The translations under genes were made by a program, and so were the position numbers. DNA of 64,000 nucleotides, taken from positions 806,001 through 870,000 of the forward strand of contig NZ_JQJY01000001.1 of NCBI RefSeq assembly GCF_000745775.1, in the 5' to 3' direction. Of the stretch, positions 44,255 to 52,856 are shown one piece after another. Every line of letters starts with the position of its first letter. Position 1 is the first letter of the stretch. Under the pieces are notes generated by a model, which was given only the letters and a program-made list of their open reading frames with translations, had not been told where the DNA came from and searched no databases. The stretch comes from Flavobacterium sp. ASV13 (GTDB taxonomy: Bacteria; Bacteroidota; Bacteroidia; Flavobacteriales; Flavobacteriaceae).

Positions 44255-45262
44255 ATGAAATCTTTACTAAAAAACGCCAGAGAACAAAAAGGTTTAAAAA
44301 CACGTGAATTGGCGCAACTTGCAGAAATCGACCAAGCTTTAATTAGTAAATTTGAATCTGGCACACGAAAACCAACAAAAGATCAAGTCACTAAATTGTC
44401 TCAGCTTTTAGAAATTGATTACGAAACTTTGATGGTTGCTTGGCTTAAAGAAAAAATTCTTTATGAAGTTAGAGATGAAGAATTTGCTTTGAAGGCTCTT
44501 TTGTTAGTTGAGCAAGAAATTCAAAATAATACAAAACAAATCAGTTCTGCTATATTATCTTCAATCCAGAATATTTTAGATGAAATTGAAGAATTAAAAA
44601 ATACAGTTCAATCATTTGATCATTTTCAATTACGTCAAATTTCCAAAACTTTAGAACTAGATTTTATTTTTAAAAACATCATGCTAAACGGAAATTCTCT
44701 AACGTTAGAAGAAACAAAATCTGTTGTTAATGATGGAATTACTATTTCAGGAAAAAGCATACAGGAGCATCTTGAAGCGATTAATTTTCAAGAAGCGGCT
44801 ATGTATATTAAAGATTTAAGCCTAAAGAAAACGGTTATAAATGAAAAAGAAATTCTTTCAATTCATAATTTGATTTTTAAAGGAATAAATTCAGAAAATT
44901 TAGGAAAGTATAAAAACGACCCTCTTATACCTCGAGAAATGAATTTATTTTTTAATTGGCATGAAGTCAACAAAAATAATCTTCACCCTATAATTCTTGC
45001 GTCTGAATCCTATTTAAAAATACTTGAAATTGCGCCTTTTGAAAAGGGAAATCTTCAAATAGCGAACTTAATATTAAACTGGATTTTACTTCAAAACAAT
45101 TACGCATATGTAGTAATAAAAGAAGGGAGCAATAGTAAAAATGAATATTTTTCAATACTTGAAGAAAGTCAAGCCAAAAATGATAAATCCATTTTTATTA
45201 ATTATATTCTACAAATTGAAAAAGACAGTCTAAATAAAGCAAGACAACTGGCTACAAAATAA
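44255..45262 (+). CDS. XRE-type regulator fused to a degenerate Fic domain
   Basis: A 335-residue protein. An XRE helix-turn-helix covers about 1-60 (ARE...KTRELAQLAEIDQALISKFESGTRKPTKDQV). A helical linker follows, then a Fic fold from about 135: NGNSLTLEETKSVVNDGITISGKS, an EHLEAINFQEA helix, and the segment YLKILEIAPFEKGNLQIANL. The active Fic motif HPFxDGNGRxxR would align with residues 260-271, which here read APFEKGNLQIAN. The catalytic His, the Asp/Glu metal ligand position and the Arg are lost. AMPylation activity is therefore unlikely, and a ligand-sensing or purely regulatory role is more plausible (inference). Confidence 0.8.
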   Translation: MKSLLKNAREQKGLKTRELAQLAEIDQALISKFESGTRKPTKDQVTKLSQLLEIDYETLMVAWLKEKILYEVRDEEFALKALLLVEQEIQNNTKQISSAILSSIQNILDEIEELKNTVQSFDHFQLRQISKTLELDFIFKNIMLNGNSLTLEETKSVVNDGITISGKSIQEHLEAINFQEAAMYIKDLSLKKTVINEKEILSIHNLIFKGINSENLGKYKNDPLIPREMNLFFNWHEVNKNNLHPIILASESYLKILEIAPFEKGNLQIANLILNWILLQNNYAYVVIKEGSNSKNEYFSILEESQAKNDKSIFINYILQIEKDSLNKARQLATK

Positions 45263-45265
45263 AAC

Positions 45266-45295
45266 AATAAAGTCCGCTTAAAAGCGGACTTTATT
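45266..45295. terminator. Bidirectional terminator, XRE/Fic-like gene and pcm
   Basis: A thirteen-pair perfect stem AATAAAGTCCGCT/AGCGGACTTTATT with a tetraloop, between two convergent genes. Confidence 0.88.
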
Positions 45296-45296
45296 A

Positions 45297-45938
45297 TTAA
45301 TTTTTATCTTCTAATAAAGGAACAAATCGAAACTCTCCAAACTCATGTTTTTCAAATTGCGTTTCATTTTTCCTGATTAACAATGTCATAATCTGAACAT
45401 CTTCTCCAAGCGGAATAACTAGCCTTCCTCCTATTTTTAGCTGAGCCATTAAAGGTTGTGGAATAAATGGAGCACCTGCAGTAACTATAATACTGTCAAA
45501 CGGAGCAAAATTTGGTAATCCTTTATATCCATCTCCAAAAGTAACATGTTTTGGACGAATATTTAATTTCGGAAATAAATTTGATGTTGTCTTAAATAAC
45601 TCATTTTGCCTTTCAACAGTATAAACTTTAGCACCAAGCATAAACAAAACGGCAGTCTGATAACCAGAACCAGTTCCAATCTCTAAAATTTTATGATCTT
45701 TTTTAACTTCAAGCAATTGCGACTGAAAAGCAACTGTATAAGGTTGTGAAATGGTCTGCCCTGCTCCAATTGGGAAAGCTTTATCCTGATAAGCAAAATC
45801 TTCAAAACTTGAATTCAAAAAAAGGTGTCTTGGAATTTTTTTTATCGCATCCAAAACCGCTCTGTCAGTAATTCCTTTTTGTTCCAAAGTGCTTACTAAT
45901 TGATTACGAAGTCCTTGATGTTTGGCAGTGTCTTTCAA
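45297..45938 (-). CDS. pcm: Protein-L-isoaspartate O-methyltransferase
   Basis: Repairs spontaneously damaged aspartyl residues by methylating L-isoaspartate with S-adenosylmethionine. The 213 residues show the PCMT start (RNQLVSTLEQKGITDRAVLDAIKKIPRHLFL), the substrate segment AFPIGAGQTISQPYTVA, SAM motif I ILEIGTGSGYQTAVL, and FDSIIVTAGAPFIPQPLMAQLKIGGRLVIPLG. It is monocistronic, with its own promoter and a shared terminator. Confidence 0.95.
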   Translation of the reverse strand: MKDTAKHQGLRNQLVSTLEQKGITDRAVLDAIKKIPRHLFLNSSFEDFAYQDKAFPIGAGQTISQPYTVAFQSQLLEVKKDHKILEIGTGSGYQTAVLFMLGAKVYTVERQNELFKTTSNLFPKLNIRPKHVTFGDGYKGLPNFAPFDSIIVTAGAPFIPQPLMAQLKIGGRLVIPLGEDVQIMTLLIRKNETQFEKHEFGEFRFVPLLEDKN

Positions 45939-45958
45939 AATGGGTTGGTTTTATTTTG

Positions 45959-45989
45959 GCAAAAATAAGAAACAAAACAGGATTTCAAA
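45959..45989 (-). promoter_or_regulatory. Complete -33/-7 promoter for pcm
   Basis: The minus strand carries TTTG (45989-45986) and TATTTTTGC (45967-45959) separated by 18 bases. The start site is predicted about 15 bases upstream of the ATG. Confidence 0.65.
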
Positions 45990-46024
45990 TATTGATTTTT
46001 AAATATTAAATTAATAAAGTCAAA

Positions 46025-46075
46025 AGCCACAACTGATAATTTAGAATTCACAACTAACAACTCACAATTAGCTAA
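46025..46075. repeat. Phased heptamers upstream of the Gfo/Idh gene
   Basis: Units AACTGAT, AATTTAG, AATTCAC, AACTAAC, AACTCAC, AATTAGC follow in 7-bp phase. The words resemble the right arm of the array at 22107-22141. Confidence 0.6.
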
Positions 46076-46104
46076 ATTCATTTTCACGTTAAACAAATAA
46101 ATTA

Positions 46105-46112
46105 TATTTTTG
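46105..46112 (+). promoter_or_regulatory. -7 element for the Gfo/Idh gene
   Basis: TATTTTTG matches TAnnTTTG and predicts a start near 46118, 11 bases before the ATG. Confidence 0.5.
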
Positions 46113-46128
46113 TTTAAAATACATTCTC

Positions 46129-47094
46129 ATGTTAAAAGTAGGAGTTTTAGGTGCTGGTCATCTTGGTAAAATACATTTACGCTTATTGCAACAATCTGAC
46201 AAATACGAATTAGTTGGATTTTACGACGAAAATCAAGAAAATGCCGAAAGAATCTCAAAAGAATTTGGCTATAAAAACTTCAGCACAATTGCAAAACTTA
46301 TTCACGCTGTCGACGTGATTGATATTGTTACTCCAACCCTTTCACACTATAAATGTGCTAAGGTTGCAATCAAATCAGGAAAACATATCTTTATTGAAAA
46401 ACCAATTGCTAATACTGTAGAAGAAGCCGAAGAAATTATTGCTTTAGCCAAAGAATACAATGTAAAAGGACAAGTTGGTCATGTTGAGCGTTTTAATCCC
46501 GCTTTTATTGCCACAAAAAATATGATCGAAAACCCGATGTTTATTGAAACACATCGTTTGGCTGAATTTAATCCGCGTGGGACTGATGTTCCTGTGGTTT
46601 TAGATTTAATGATTCATGATATTGATGCTATTTTAAGTGTTGTCAATTCAAAAGTAAAAGATATTCACGCCAGCGGTGTATCGGTAATTAGTGATACTCC
46701 GGATATTGCAAATGCCCGAATCGAATTTGAAAATGGCTGTGTTGCTAATTTAACTGCCAGCAGAATTTCGTTGAAAAACATGCGAAAATCACGTTTCTTT
46801 CAAAAAGACGCCTATATTTCGGTTGACTTTTTAGAGAAAAAATGTGAAGTTGTTCGCATGAAAGATGCGCCTGAAGTCCCTGGAGATTTTGATATGATTC
46901 TTCAAAATGCCGAAGGTGTAAAAAAACAAATCTATTTCACAAATCCGGATGTGGAACAAAACAACGCCATTCTGGATGAATTAGAATCTTTTGCAAATGC
47001 AATTAATACAGATACAACTCCGGTTGTAACGCTTGAGCAAGCAACAGATGCATTGCGTGTTGCTTATCAAATTATTGATTGTTTCAACAAATAA
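46129..47094 (+). CDS. Gfo/Idh/MocA family oxidoreductase
   Basis: A 321-residue NAD(P)-dependent dehydrogenase of unknown substrate. The N-terminal Rossmann domain has GAGHLGKIHLRLLQ, and the conserved EKP motif (HIFIEKPIANTVEEAE) carries the catalytic Lys. The C-terminal alpha/beta domain contains DLMIHDIDAILSV with the conserved His. It is followed after 91 bases by a 3-hydroxyacyl-CoA dehydrogenase gene on the same strand, with a small palindromic repeat between. Members act on sugars, inositols or biliverdin-like compounds, and nothing here decides. Confidence 0.9.
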   Translation: MLKVGVLGAGHLGKIHLRLLQQSDKYELVGFYDENQENAERISKEFGYKNFSTIAKLIHAVDVIDIVTPTLSHYKCAKVAIKSGKHIFIEKPIANTVEEAEEIIALAKEYNVKGQVGHVERFNPAFIATKNMIENPMFIETHRLAEFNPRGTDVPVVLDLMIHDIDAILSVVNSKVKDIHASGVSVISDTPDIANARIEFENGCVANLTASRISLKNMRKSRFFQKDAYISVDFLEKKCEVVRMKDAPEVPGDFDMILQNAEGVKKQIYFTNPDVEQNNAILDELESFANAINTDTTPVVTLEQATDALRVAYQIIDCFNK

Positions 47095-47117
47095 TTTAAA
47101 CGATTTTCAAACATAAA

Positions 47118-47159
47118 TTAGCCACGCAATTCACACCAAATTAGTGAATTCGTGGCTAA
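47118..47159. repeat. Short GCCACG-AATTCAC palindrome
   Basis: TTAGCCACGCAATTCAC (47118-47134) pairs with GTGAATTCGTGGCTAA (47144-47159) with one bulged base. It is a compact relative of the repeat at 27239-27352, here between two co-directional genes. Confidence 0.75.
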
Positions 47160-47185
47160 AATCATAAATATAATATCACATTAAA

Positions 47186-48073
47186 ATGAAAACAATAGCA
47201 GTAATTGGTGCAGGAACAATGGGTAATGGAATTGCACATACTTTTGCGCAAAGCGGATTTACCGTAAAATTAATCGACGTTTCTGAAAAATCATTAGATA
47301 AAGGAATGGCAACTATTGCGGCTAATTTAGATCGTATGTTATCTAAAGGAACGATTACACAAGACGATGTTGCCAAAACGATAACTAATATTATTACTTA
47401 TACCGATATAAAAGATGGCGTTGTAGGCGCAGATTTAGTCGTTGAAGCAGCAACTGAAAATGTCGAATTAAAATTGAACATCTTCAAACAATTAAATGAA
47501 TATTGTTCACACAATACAATTTTAGCAACAAATACTTCTTCGATTTCAATTACCCAAATTGGAGCTGTCGTAGCACATCCTGAGCGTGTTATCGGAATGC
47601 ATTTTATGAATCCGGTGCCAATTATGAAATTAGTTGAAATCATCCGCGGATACAATACAAGCGATGAGGTAACTAAAATCATCATGAATTTATCTGAAAA
47701 ATTAGGTAAAGTTCCAGTTGAGGTAAACGATTATCCTGGTTTTGTAGCAAACAGAATTTTAATGCCAATGCTAAACGAAGCAATCGAAACGTTATACAAT
47801 AAAGTTGCTGGAGTTTATGAAATTGATACGGTAATGAAATTAGGAATGGGACATCCTATGGGACCGCTTCAATTAGCTGATTTTATTGGTCTTGATGTTT
47901 GTCTTGCCATTTTAAATGTAATGTACGACGGATTTAAAAATCCAAAATATGCTCCTTGTCCACTTTTAGTAAACATGGTAAGAGCCGGAAAACTTGGAGT
48001 AAAATCTGGTGAAGGTTTTTACGATTACAGCGAAAGTAAAAAAGCAGAAAAAATCTCGAAGCAGTTTTTATAA
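47186..48073 (+). CDS. hbd: 3-hydroxybutyryl-CoA dehydrogenase
   Basis: NAD-dependent oxidoreductase interconverting 3-hydroxyacyl-CoA and 3-oxoacyl-CoA. The 295-residue single-domain form begins with GAGTMGNGIAHTFAQSGF for cofactor binding. It has the catalytic His in the GMHFMNPVPIMKLVEII signature and the C-terminal helical dimerisation domain (GPLQLADFIGLDVCLAILNVM). No hydratase domain is fused. The role could be butyrate or branched-chain degradation, or polyhydroxybutyrate-related metabolism. It lies 12 bases upstream of yggS, probably in the same transcript. Confidence 0.93.
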   Translation: MKTIAVIGAGTMGNGIAHTFAQSGFTVKLIDVSEKSLDKGMATIAANLDRMLSKGTITQDDVAKTITNIITYTDIKDGVVGADLVVEAATENVELKLNIFKQLNEYCSHNTILATNTSSISITQIGAVVAHPERVIGMHFMNPVPIMKLVEIIRGYNTSDEVTKIIMNLSEKLGKVPVEVNDYPGFVANRILMPMLNEAIETLYNKVAGVYEIDTVMKLGMGHPMGPLQLADFIGLDVCLAILNVMYDGFKNPKYAPCPLLVNMVRAGKLGVKSGEGFYDYSESKKAEKISKQFL

Positions 48074-48085
48074 AAAAGAAATATC

Positions 48086-48745
48086 ATGTCGATTCAATCG
48101 AATTTAAATACTATCAAAGCTAGTTTACCTGAACACGTAACTCTGGTTGCTGTTTCAAAAACAAAACCCGTTTCAGACTTATTACAAGCCTATGAAGCTG
48201 GACAACGCATTTTTGGAGAAAACAAAATCCAGGAAATGACGGAGAAATGGGAAGAAATGCCAAAAGACATTCAATGGCATATGATTGGTCATGTTCAGTC
48301 GAATAAAGTCAAATTTATGGCACCGTATGTGACTTTGATTCATGGTGTTGATAGTTTGAAATTATTACAGGAAATCAACAAACAAGCTTTAAAAAATAAC
48401 AGAATTATTGATTGTCTTCTTCAAATTTACATTGCCGAAGAAGAAACTAAATTTGGTTTGGACGAAAAAGAACTAAATGAACTTTTAACTTCTGTTGAGT
48501 TTAAAGAGTTGAAAAATATTCGTATCTTGGGTTTAATGGGAATGGCAACTTTCACAGAAAACCAAAACCAGATTAAAAAAGAATTTACACATTTAAAATC
48601 TATTTTTGATTCGATTCAGACACTGAAAACTGAAAACTGCGAATTGAATACGATATCAATGGGAATGTCCGGAGATTATCAACTAGCCATTGAATGCGGA
48701 AGCACAATGGTTCGCATTGGAAGCAGCATTTTTGGAGGACGCTAA
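48086..48745 (+). CDS. yggS: PLP homeostasis protein, YggS/PROSC family
   Basis: A 219-residue alanine-racemase-fold protein that binds pyridoxal phosphate and buffers its level rather than catalysing a reaction. The PLP lysine is in LVAVSKTKPVSDLLQAYEAG, and the family blocks FGENKIQEMTEKW, WHMIGHVQSNKVK, LGLMGMATF and SMGMSGDYQLAIECGSTMVRIGSSIFG are all present. It follows hbd closely. Confidence 0.95.
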   Translation: MSIQSNLNTIKASLPEHVTLVAVSKTKPVSDLLQAYEAGQRIFGENKIQEMTEKWEEMPKDIQWHMIGHVQSNKVKFMAPYVTLIHGVDSLKLLQEINKQALKNNRIIDCLLQIYIAEEETKFGLDEKELNELLTSVEFKELKNIRILGLMGMATFTENQNQIKKEFTHLKSIFDSIQTLKTENCELNTISMGMSGDYQLAIECGSTMVRIGSSIFGGR

Positions 48746-48747
48746 TA

Positions 48748-48800
48748 ATTGTAGATTAAAGATTGTAGATTTACTGAATACTAAAAACTGAACTGAATAC
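48748..48800. repeat. Phased heptamers between yggS and the exonuclease gene
   Basis: Units TTGTAGA, TTAAAGA, TTGTAGA, TTTACTG, AATACTA, AAAACTG are in 7-bp phase, ending in ACTGAATACTGAATTT. No gene signal is seen. Confidence 0.6.
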
Positions 48801-48805
48801 TGAAT

Positions 48806-50167
48806 TTGTACGCGATATTAGACATAGAAACCACTGGAGGACAATTTAATGAAGAAGGAATTACTGAAATCGCCATCTACAAATTTGACGGGCATGAAGT
48901 AGTTGACCAATTCATCAGCCTTGTCAATCCCGAAATTCCGATTCAGCCTTTTGTAGTAAAACTGACCGGAATCAATAATGCTATGTTGCAGTCTGCGCCA
49001 AAGTTTTACGAAGTTGCAAAACGTATTATTGAAATTACTTCAGATTGCGTAATTGTCGCTCATAACGCTTCTTTCGACTATAGAATCCTTCGCACAGAAT
49101 TCAGACGTTTAGGCTATGATTTTGAAGCTAAAACGCTCTGTACAGTTGAATTGGCAAAAAAACTAATTCCAGAACAGCCTTCTTACAGCTTAGGAAAATT
49201 AGTCCGCGCATTAGGAATTCCTATGGCTGATAGACATCGTGCCAGCGGAGATGCTATGGCAACTACAAAGTTGTTCAAAATGCTTCTGGAAAAAGATATC
49301 GAAAAAACCATCGTAAAAGATTTTATAAAGTTAGAAATCGAGAAAGGAATTGCACCAAAATTTTTAGATCTCTTAAACCAAATGCCAACTAAAACAGGCG
49401 TTTATTATATTTATAATGAAGGCGGTACTTTGATTTACATCGGCAAAAGCCAAAACATCAAAAAAAGAATCAATCAGCATTTTACCGGAATCACAACTAA
49501 AAGCAAAAAAATTCAGGCTGAAGTTTTTACCATAACTTATGATGAAACCGGAAGCGAATTAATTGCGCTTTTAAAAGAAAGCGAGGAAATAAAAGTAAAC
49601 AGACCTAGATACAACCGTGCTCAACGAAAAACAATTTTTCAGTATGCTCTTTATGCTGAAAAAGATGCAAACGGTTATCTTAACTTAAAACTTGAAAAAG
49701 CCGATGGCCGAAAAAAGGAAATTACTTCATATGCAAGTTTGCAAGAAGGAAAAAATGCACTTTTTAGATATACATCAAAATACCATTTGTGCCAAAAATT
49801 AACTGGCTTATACATCACTAAAAAGGAATGTTTTCAATACAAAATCAAAGAATGTGATGGCGCATGCATTGGCGAAGTAACTCCTGAAGTTTATAATTTG
49901 CGAGTGCAGCAATTCATTTCTGATAATAGTTTTGAAAATAAAAGCATGATTTTGATTGACCGTGGGCGAAATATAAACGAAAGAAGCGCTATTTTAATCG
50001 AAAATGGAATCTATAAAGGCTATGCTTATTATGATTTAAATTATCAAATCACCAATATTGATATTCTTAAAAACATTCTGATCCCAATGCAGCACAACCG
50101 AGATGTAAAAAATATTATTCAGAGCTACATCCGCAAAAGCAAGTCATTGAAAATAATGCATTTTTAA
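48806..50167 (+). CDS. DnaQ-like exonuclease fused to a UvrC-type GIY-YIG nuclease
   Basis: A 453-residue two-domain nuclease. The N-terminal DEDDh exonuclease (about 1-170) has DIETTG, VAHNASFDYRIL and HRASGDA motifs. The C-terminal GIY-YIG domain begins near 195 (TKTGVYYIYNEGGTLIYIGKSQNIKKRINQHF), and a Cys-containing segment (CQKLTGLY...CFQYKIKECDGAC) follows, as in UvrC/Cho-like proteins. The first codon is TTG, giving M-Y-A-I-L-D-I-E at the exact start of the exonuclease fold, so no alternative is needed. It probably makes and trims incisions in DNA repair. Homologues occur in Bacteroidetes and Actinobacteria. Confidence 0.88.
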   Translation: MYAILDIETTGGQFNEEGITEIAIYKFDGHEVVDQFISLVNPEIPIQPFVVKLTGINNAMLQSAPKFYEVAKRIIEITSDCVIVAHNASFDYRILRTEFRRLGYDFEAKTLCTVELAKKLIPEQPSYSLGKLVRALGIPMADRHRASGDAMATTKLFKMLLEKDIEKTIVKDFIKLEIEKGIAPKFLDLLNQMPTKTGVYYIYNEGGTLIYIGKSQNIKKRINQHFTGITTKSKKIQAEVFTITYDETGSELIALLKESEEIKVNRPRYNRAQRKTIFQYALYAEKDANGYLNLKLEKADGRKKEITSYASLQEGKNALFRYTSKYHLCQKLTGLYITKKECFQYKIKECDGACIGEVTPEVYNLRVQQFISDNSFENKSMILIDRGRNINERSAILIENGIYKGYAYYDLNYQITNIDILKNILIPMQHNRDVKNIIQSYIRKSKSLKIMHF

Positions 50168-50197
50168 AAAATCAATACTTTCAGTATCTTTAAGGAT

Positions 50198-51037
50198 ATG
50201 AAAAAGCAAAAATCACAATACGAAATCTTTAGAGAAAAAATCAAAATTATCCTTTATGGCACAGATACCATTTTAGGAAGAATGTTCGATTTAATTCTTT
50301 TAGGTTTGATTTTGCTGAGTGTTCTTTTAATAATGCTCGATACCGTTCAAGGAATTAGTTCTAAATACCATGATCAATTGCTAATTTGCGAATGGATAAT
50401 TACGGTATTTTTTACGATTGAATACATTCTTAGAATTATCTCCATTCAAAAACCAGTAAAATACATTATCAGCTTCTACGGAATCATTGATTTACTGGCT
50501 GTATTGCCAATGTATTTGTCTATATTTTTTCCTGGTGCAAGTATTTTATCAATCGTAAGAGCACTACGTTTTCTTCGATTATTCAAAATTTTACATATTC
50601 CACAAATCAACCATCAATCACTACAATTAAAAGAAGCCATTGATGCCAGCAAAGAAAAAATTCTGGTTTTTATTTACTTCGTTTTAATCAGCACCATAAT
50701 TATTGGTTCTCTGATGTATTTGGTCGAAGGAAAAGAATCAGGATTTACAAGTATTCCAATGGGGATTTATTGGACAATTGTTACTTTGACCACTGTCGGT
50801 TATGGCGATATTTCTCCACAAACTCCTTTAGGACAATTCATTGCTGCATTTGTAATGATTTTAGGTTACGGAATAATTGCAGTTCCTACAGGAATTGTAA
50901 CAGCTGAATTTGCAAAAAGCAGTCTAAAAAACAATGCAGTTAATAGCAAAAAAACATGCAAAAAATGTCAATCTCAAATCCATTTTGATAACGCAAAATA
51001 TTGCTATCAATGCGGAACAGAGTTGCCTAACAATTAA
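50198..51037 (+). CDS. Voltage-gated-type potassium channel with C-terminal zinc ribbon
   Basis: A 279-residue six-helix ion transporter. S1-S3 are hydrophobic segments from about 20 to 110, S4 is arginine-bearing (SIVRALRFLRLFKIL), a pore helix follows, and the selectivity filter TVGYGD is at 199-204 within LTTVGYGDISPQT. The S6 helix (IAAFVMILGYGIIAVPTGIVTAEF) precedes a short basic linker. The tail is a zinc-ribbon-like module with C254-x2-C257 and C269-x2-C272. The filter indicates K+ selectivity. The ribbon may gate or assemble the channel (inference). Confidence 0.9.
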   Translation: MKKQKSQYEIFREKIKIILYGTDTILGRMFDLILLGLILLSVLLIMLDTVQGISSKYHDQLLICEWIITVFFTIEYILRIISIQKPVKYIISFYGIIDLLAVLPMYLSIFFPGASILSIVRALRFLRLFKILHIPQINHQSLQLKEAIDASKEKILVFIYFVLISTIIIGSLMYLVEGKESGFTSIPMGIYWTIVTLTTVGYGDISPQTPLGQFIAAFVMILGYGIIAVPTGIVTAEFAKSSLKNNAVNSKKTCKKCQSQIHFDNAKYCYQCGTELPNN

Positions 51038-51044
51038 TTTATGA

Positions 51045-51184
51045 AGCCAATCCAGCTGTACATTACAACTCCTCCTTATATTTGTTGTTTTTTTAAGGCA
51101 TAAAAGGAGCTTCCGTTGGTCGCTCTTTTACACCAAAAAAAACTAACAAATATAAGTCCGGGGTTTCCATTTCCATCTGGGCTA
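51045..51184. repeat. Long folded intergenic element between the K+ channel gene and miaA
   Basis: Left half and right half are imperfect reverse complements over about 140 bases: AGCC...CAG...ACATTACAACTCC against GGGGTTTCCATTTCC...CTGGGCT. The inner arms CTTATATTTGTTG and CTAACAAATATAAG pair, and innermost TAAAAGGAGC pairs with GCTCTTTTA around a short loop. Both arms contain a perfect TATATTTG -7 box, one on each strand. It carries no convincing gene. It resembles dispersed Flavobacterium repeats from memory. Confidence 0.65.
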
Positions 51185-51190
51185 AAAAAT

Positions 51191-52114
51191 ATGAAATACC
51201 TAATTACCATTGTCGGACCAACAGCCATAGGCAAAACAGCCTTAAGTATTGCTTTGGCACAACATTTTAAATGCGAGATAATTTCTTGCGACAGTCGTCA
51301 GTTTTTTAAAGAAATGACGATTGGAACTGCAGTTCCTAGTCAAGAAGAATTAAATGCAGCAAAACATCATTTCATTCAAAACAAATCCATTTTTGAAAAT
51401 TATACGGTTGGAGATTACGAAAAAGAAGCACTTTTAAAACTAGAAGAATTATATCAAAATAATGATTTTGCCATTCTAATTGGCGGATCAGGTTTGTATG
51501 TGGATGCCGTGTTGAAAGGCTTTGACGAGTTTCCTGAAATCGCTCCGGAAATTCGTGCCGAAGTAAATTCAAACTATGAAAAACTCGGAATTGAGTATCT
51601 TCAAAAACAACTTAAAAATTTAGATCCGGAATATTATCAAAAAATAACCGTCGAAAATCCGCAGACTTTACAAAACCCACAACGAATGATGCGTTTTGTA
51701 GAAGTTTGTATTGGTTCACAAAAACCCTATTCTTCATTCTTAAATATAAAGAAAAACAACAGAAACTTCACTCCTATTTTAATTGGTTTAGACGCCGATA
51801 GAGAAATCATTTACAGCAGGATAAATCAGCGAGTTGACATTATGATGGATATGGGATTATTGGAAGAAGCCAAAGCCCTTTACCCTAATAAAGAACTCAA
51901 TGCGTTACAGACCGTAGGTTATAGAGAATTATTTAATTATTTCGACGGAGAATTCACTTTGCCATTCGCAATTGAAGAAATCAAAAAAAACACACGAAGA
52001 TTTTCAAAAAGACAATTAACGTGGTTCAAACGAAACGAAGATACCAGATGGTTTGACTACAACACAGACAGACAAAAAATATTTGATTACATAAATTTAA
52101 AATTGAAACTATAA
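51191..52114 (+). CDS. miaA: tRNA dimethylallyltransferase
   Basis: Adds the isopentenyl group to A37 of tRNAs reading UNN codons. The 307 residues from MKYLITIVG have the P-loop GPTAIGKTALSIALAQ, the substrate motif DSRQFFKEMTIGTA, GGSGLYVDAVLKGFDE and the late TVGYRELFNYFDGE and KNTRRFSKRQLTWF blocks. A longer frame from 51116 runs through the upstream folded repeat and was rejected. Together with miaE in this window, it supplies two of the three enzymes of ms2io6A synthesis (miaB is not seen). Confidence 0.96.
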   Translation: MKYLITIVGPTAIGKTALSIALAQHFKCEIISCDSRQFFKEMTIGTAVPSQEELNAAKHHFIQNKSIFENYTVGDYEKEALLKLEELYQNNDFAILIGGSGLYVDAVLKGFDEFPEIAPEIRAEVNSNYEKLGIEYLQKQLKNLDPEYYQKITVENPQTLQNPQRMMRFVEVCIGSQKPYSSFLNIKKNNRNFTPILIGLDADREIIYSRINQRVDIMMDMGLLEEAKALYPNKELNALQTVGYRELFNYFDGEFTLPFAIEEIKKNTRRFSKRQLTWFKRNEDTRWFDYNTDRQKIFDYINLKLKL

Positions 52115-52164
52115 TTTTCTTAAACAATTTTATATATATTTAGACTTACCTAAATCTGTTCTAA

Positions 52165-52854
52165 ATGAGAAAAATTCTATTTCTATTTTTTATTCTTTTT
52201 ACATGTTATTCTTGTGAAATTCAATATGATGGAGAAACAAGACTTGTAGTTCAGGGACAACTGGTTGATCGAAACAGTAATCCAATTCCGAATAAAAGAG
52301 TTGAAATAAATAATTTTTCCGATGGAACTTACACTCCAAGTGATTTAATAAGTTATACCAAAACTGATTCCGAAGGGAAATTTTTAATGATCTTTCCCAC
52401 ACCAAAGGGTGAGGATATCGAAATAATCACTACACTCAATGGTTATAATTTTGATGATGATTATGCTACTCTCAACTATGCTACTGGATTTCAAAATAAA
52501 AGCATAACGGCTCTGAAGAAAAATTTCAAAAATTATAAATTAGACCTCAATCAGGTAACTTTATACAAGAATGATGAAATCACGCAGCTTCAAATACAGT
52601 TAAACAAAACATCAACTAATAAAACAGTCACAGCGCTTGATGTTCAAGGAATTCTGTCAAAAGACTTTACCGATTTAAATTATAAAAATGAAAATCATTA
52701 TCTTGAAACAAATTTTAATGTTGTTAAAAATCAGAATGTACGTTTAAGTTATACGATCGCAGATTACTCAGATCCTACAAAAGTGGTTACAACTAATCAC
52801 GAAACTATTATTCCAATCAATTCTGAAAAAGTAATCCATCTTTTAACTTATTAA
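52165..52854 (+). CDS. Lipoprotein with carboxypeptidase-regulatory-like domain
   Basis: A 229-residue protein with signal peptide and lipid attachment at C17 (FTCYSC). The first domain (LVVQGQLVDRNSNPIPNKRVEINNFSDG...TKTDSEGKFLMIFPTPKG) is the carboxypeptidase-D-regulatory-like beta sandwich often found on surface proteins of Bacteroidetes. The rest is a second beta-rich region with no recognised family. It is followed two bases later by an outer-membrane barrel gene, so the two products probably act together at the outer membrane. The function is unknown. Confidence 0.78.
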   Translation: MRKILFLFFILFTCYSCEIQYDGETRLVVQGQLVDRNSNPIPNKRVEINNFSDGTYTPSDLISYTKTDSEGKFLMIFPTPKGEDIEIITTLNGYNFDDDYATLNYATGFQNKSITALKKNFKNYKLDLNQVTLYKNDEITQLQIQLNKTSTNKTVTALDVQGILSKDFTDLNYKNENHYLETNFNVVKNQNVRLSYTIADYSDPTKVVTTNHETIIPINSEKVIHLLTY

Positions 52855-52856
52855 TT

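Noticed and set aside
48746..48805. A possible promoter and alternative start for the exonuclease gene
   Set aside because: The candidate box TGAATTTG overlaps the TTG start codon, which cannot work. Cotranscription with yggS is more likely.
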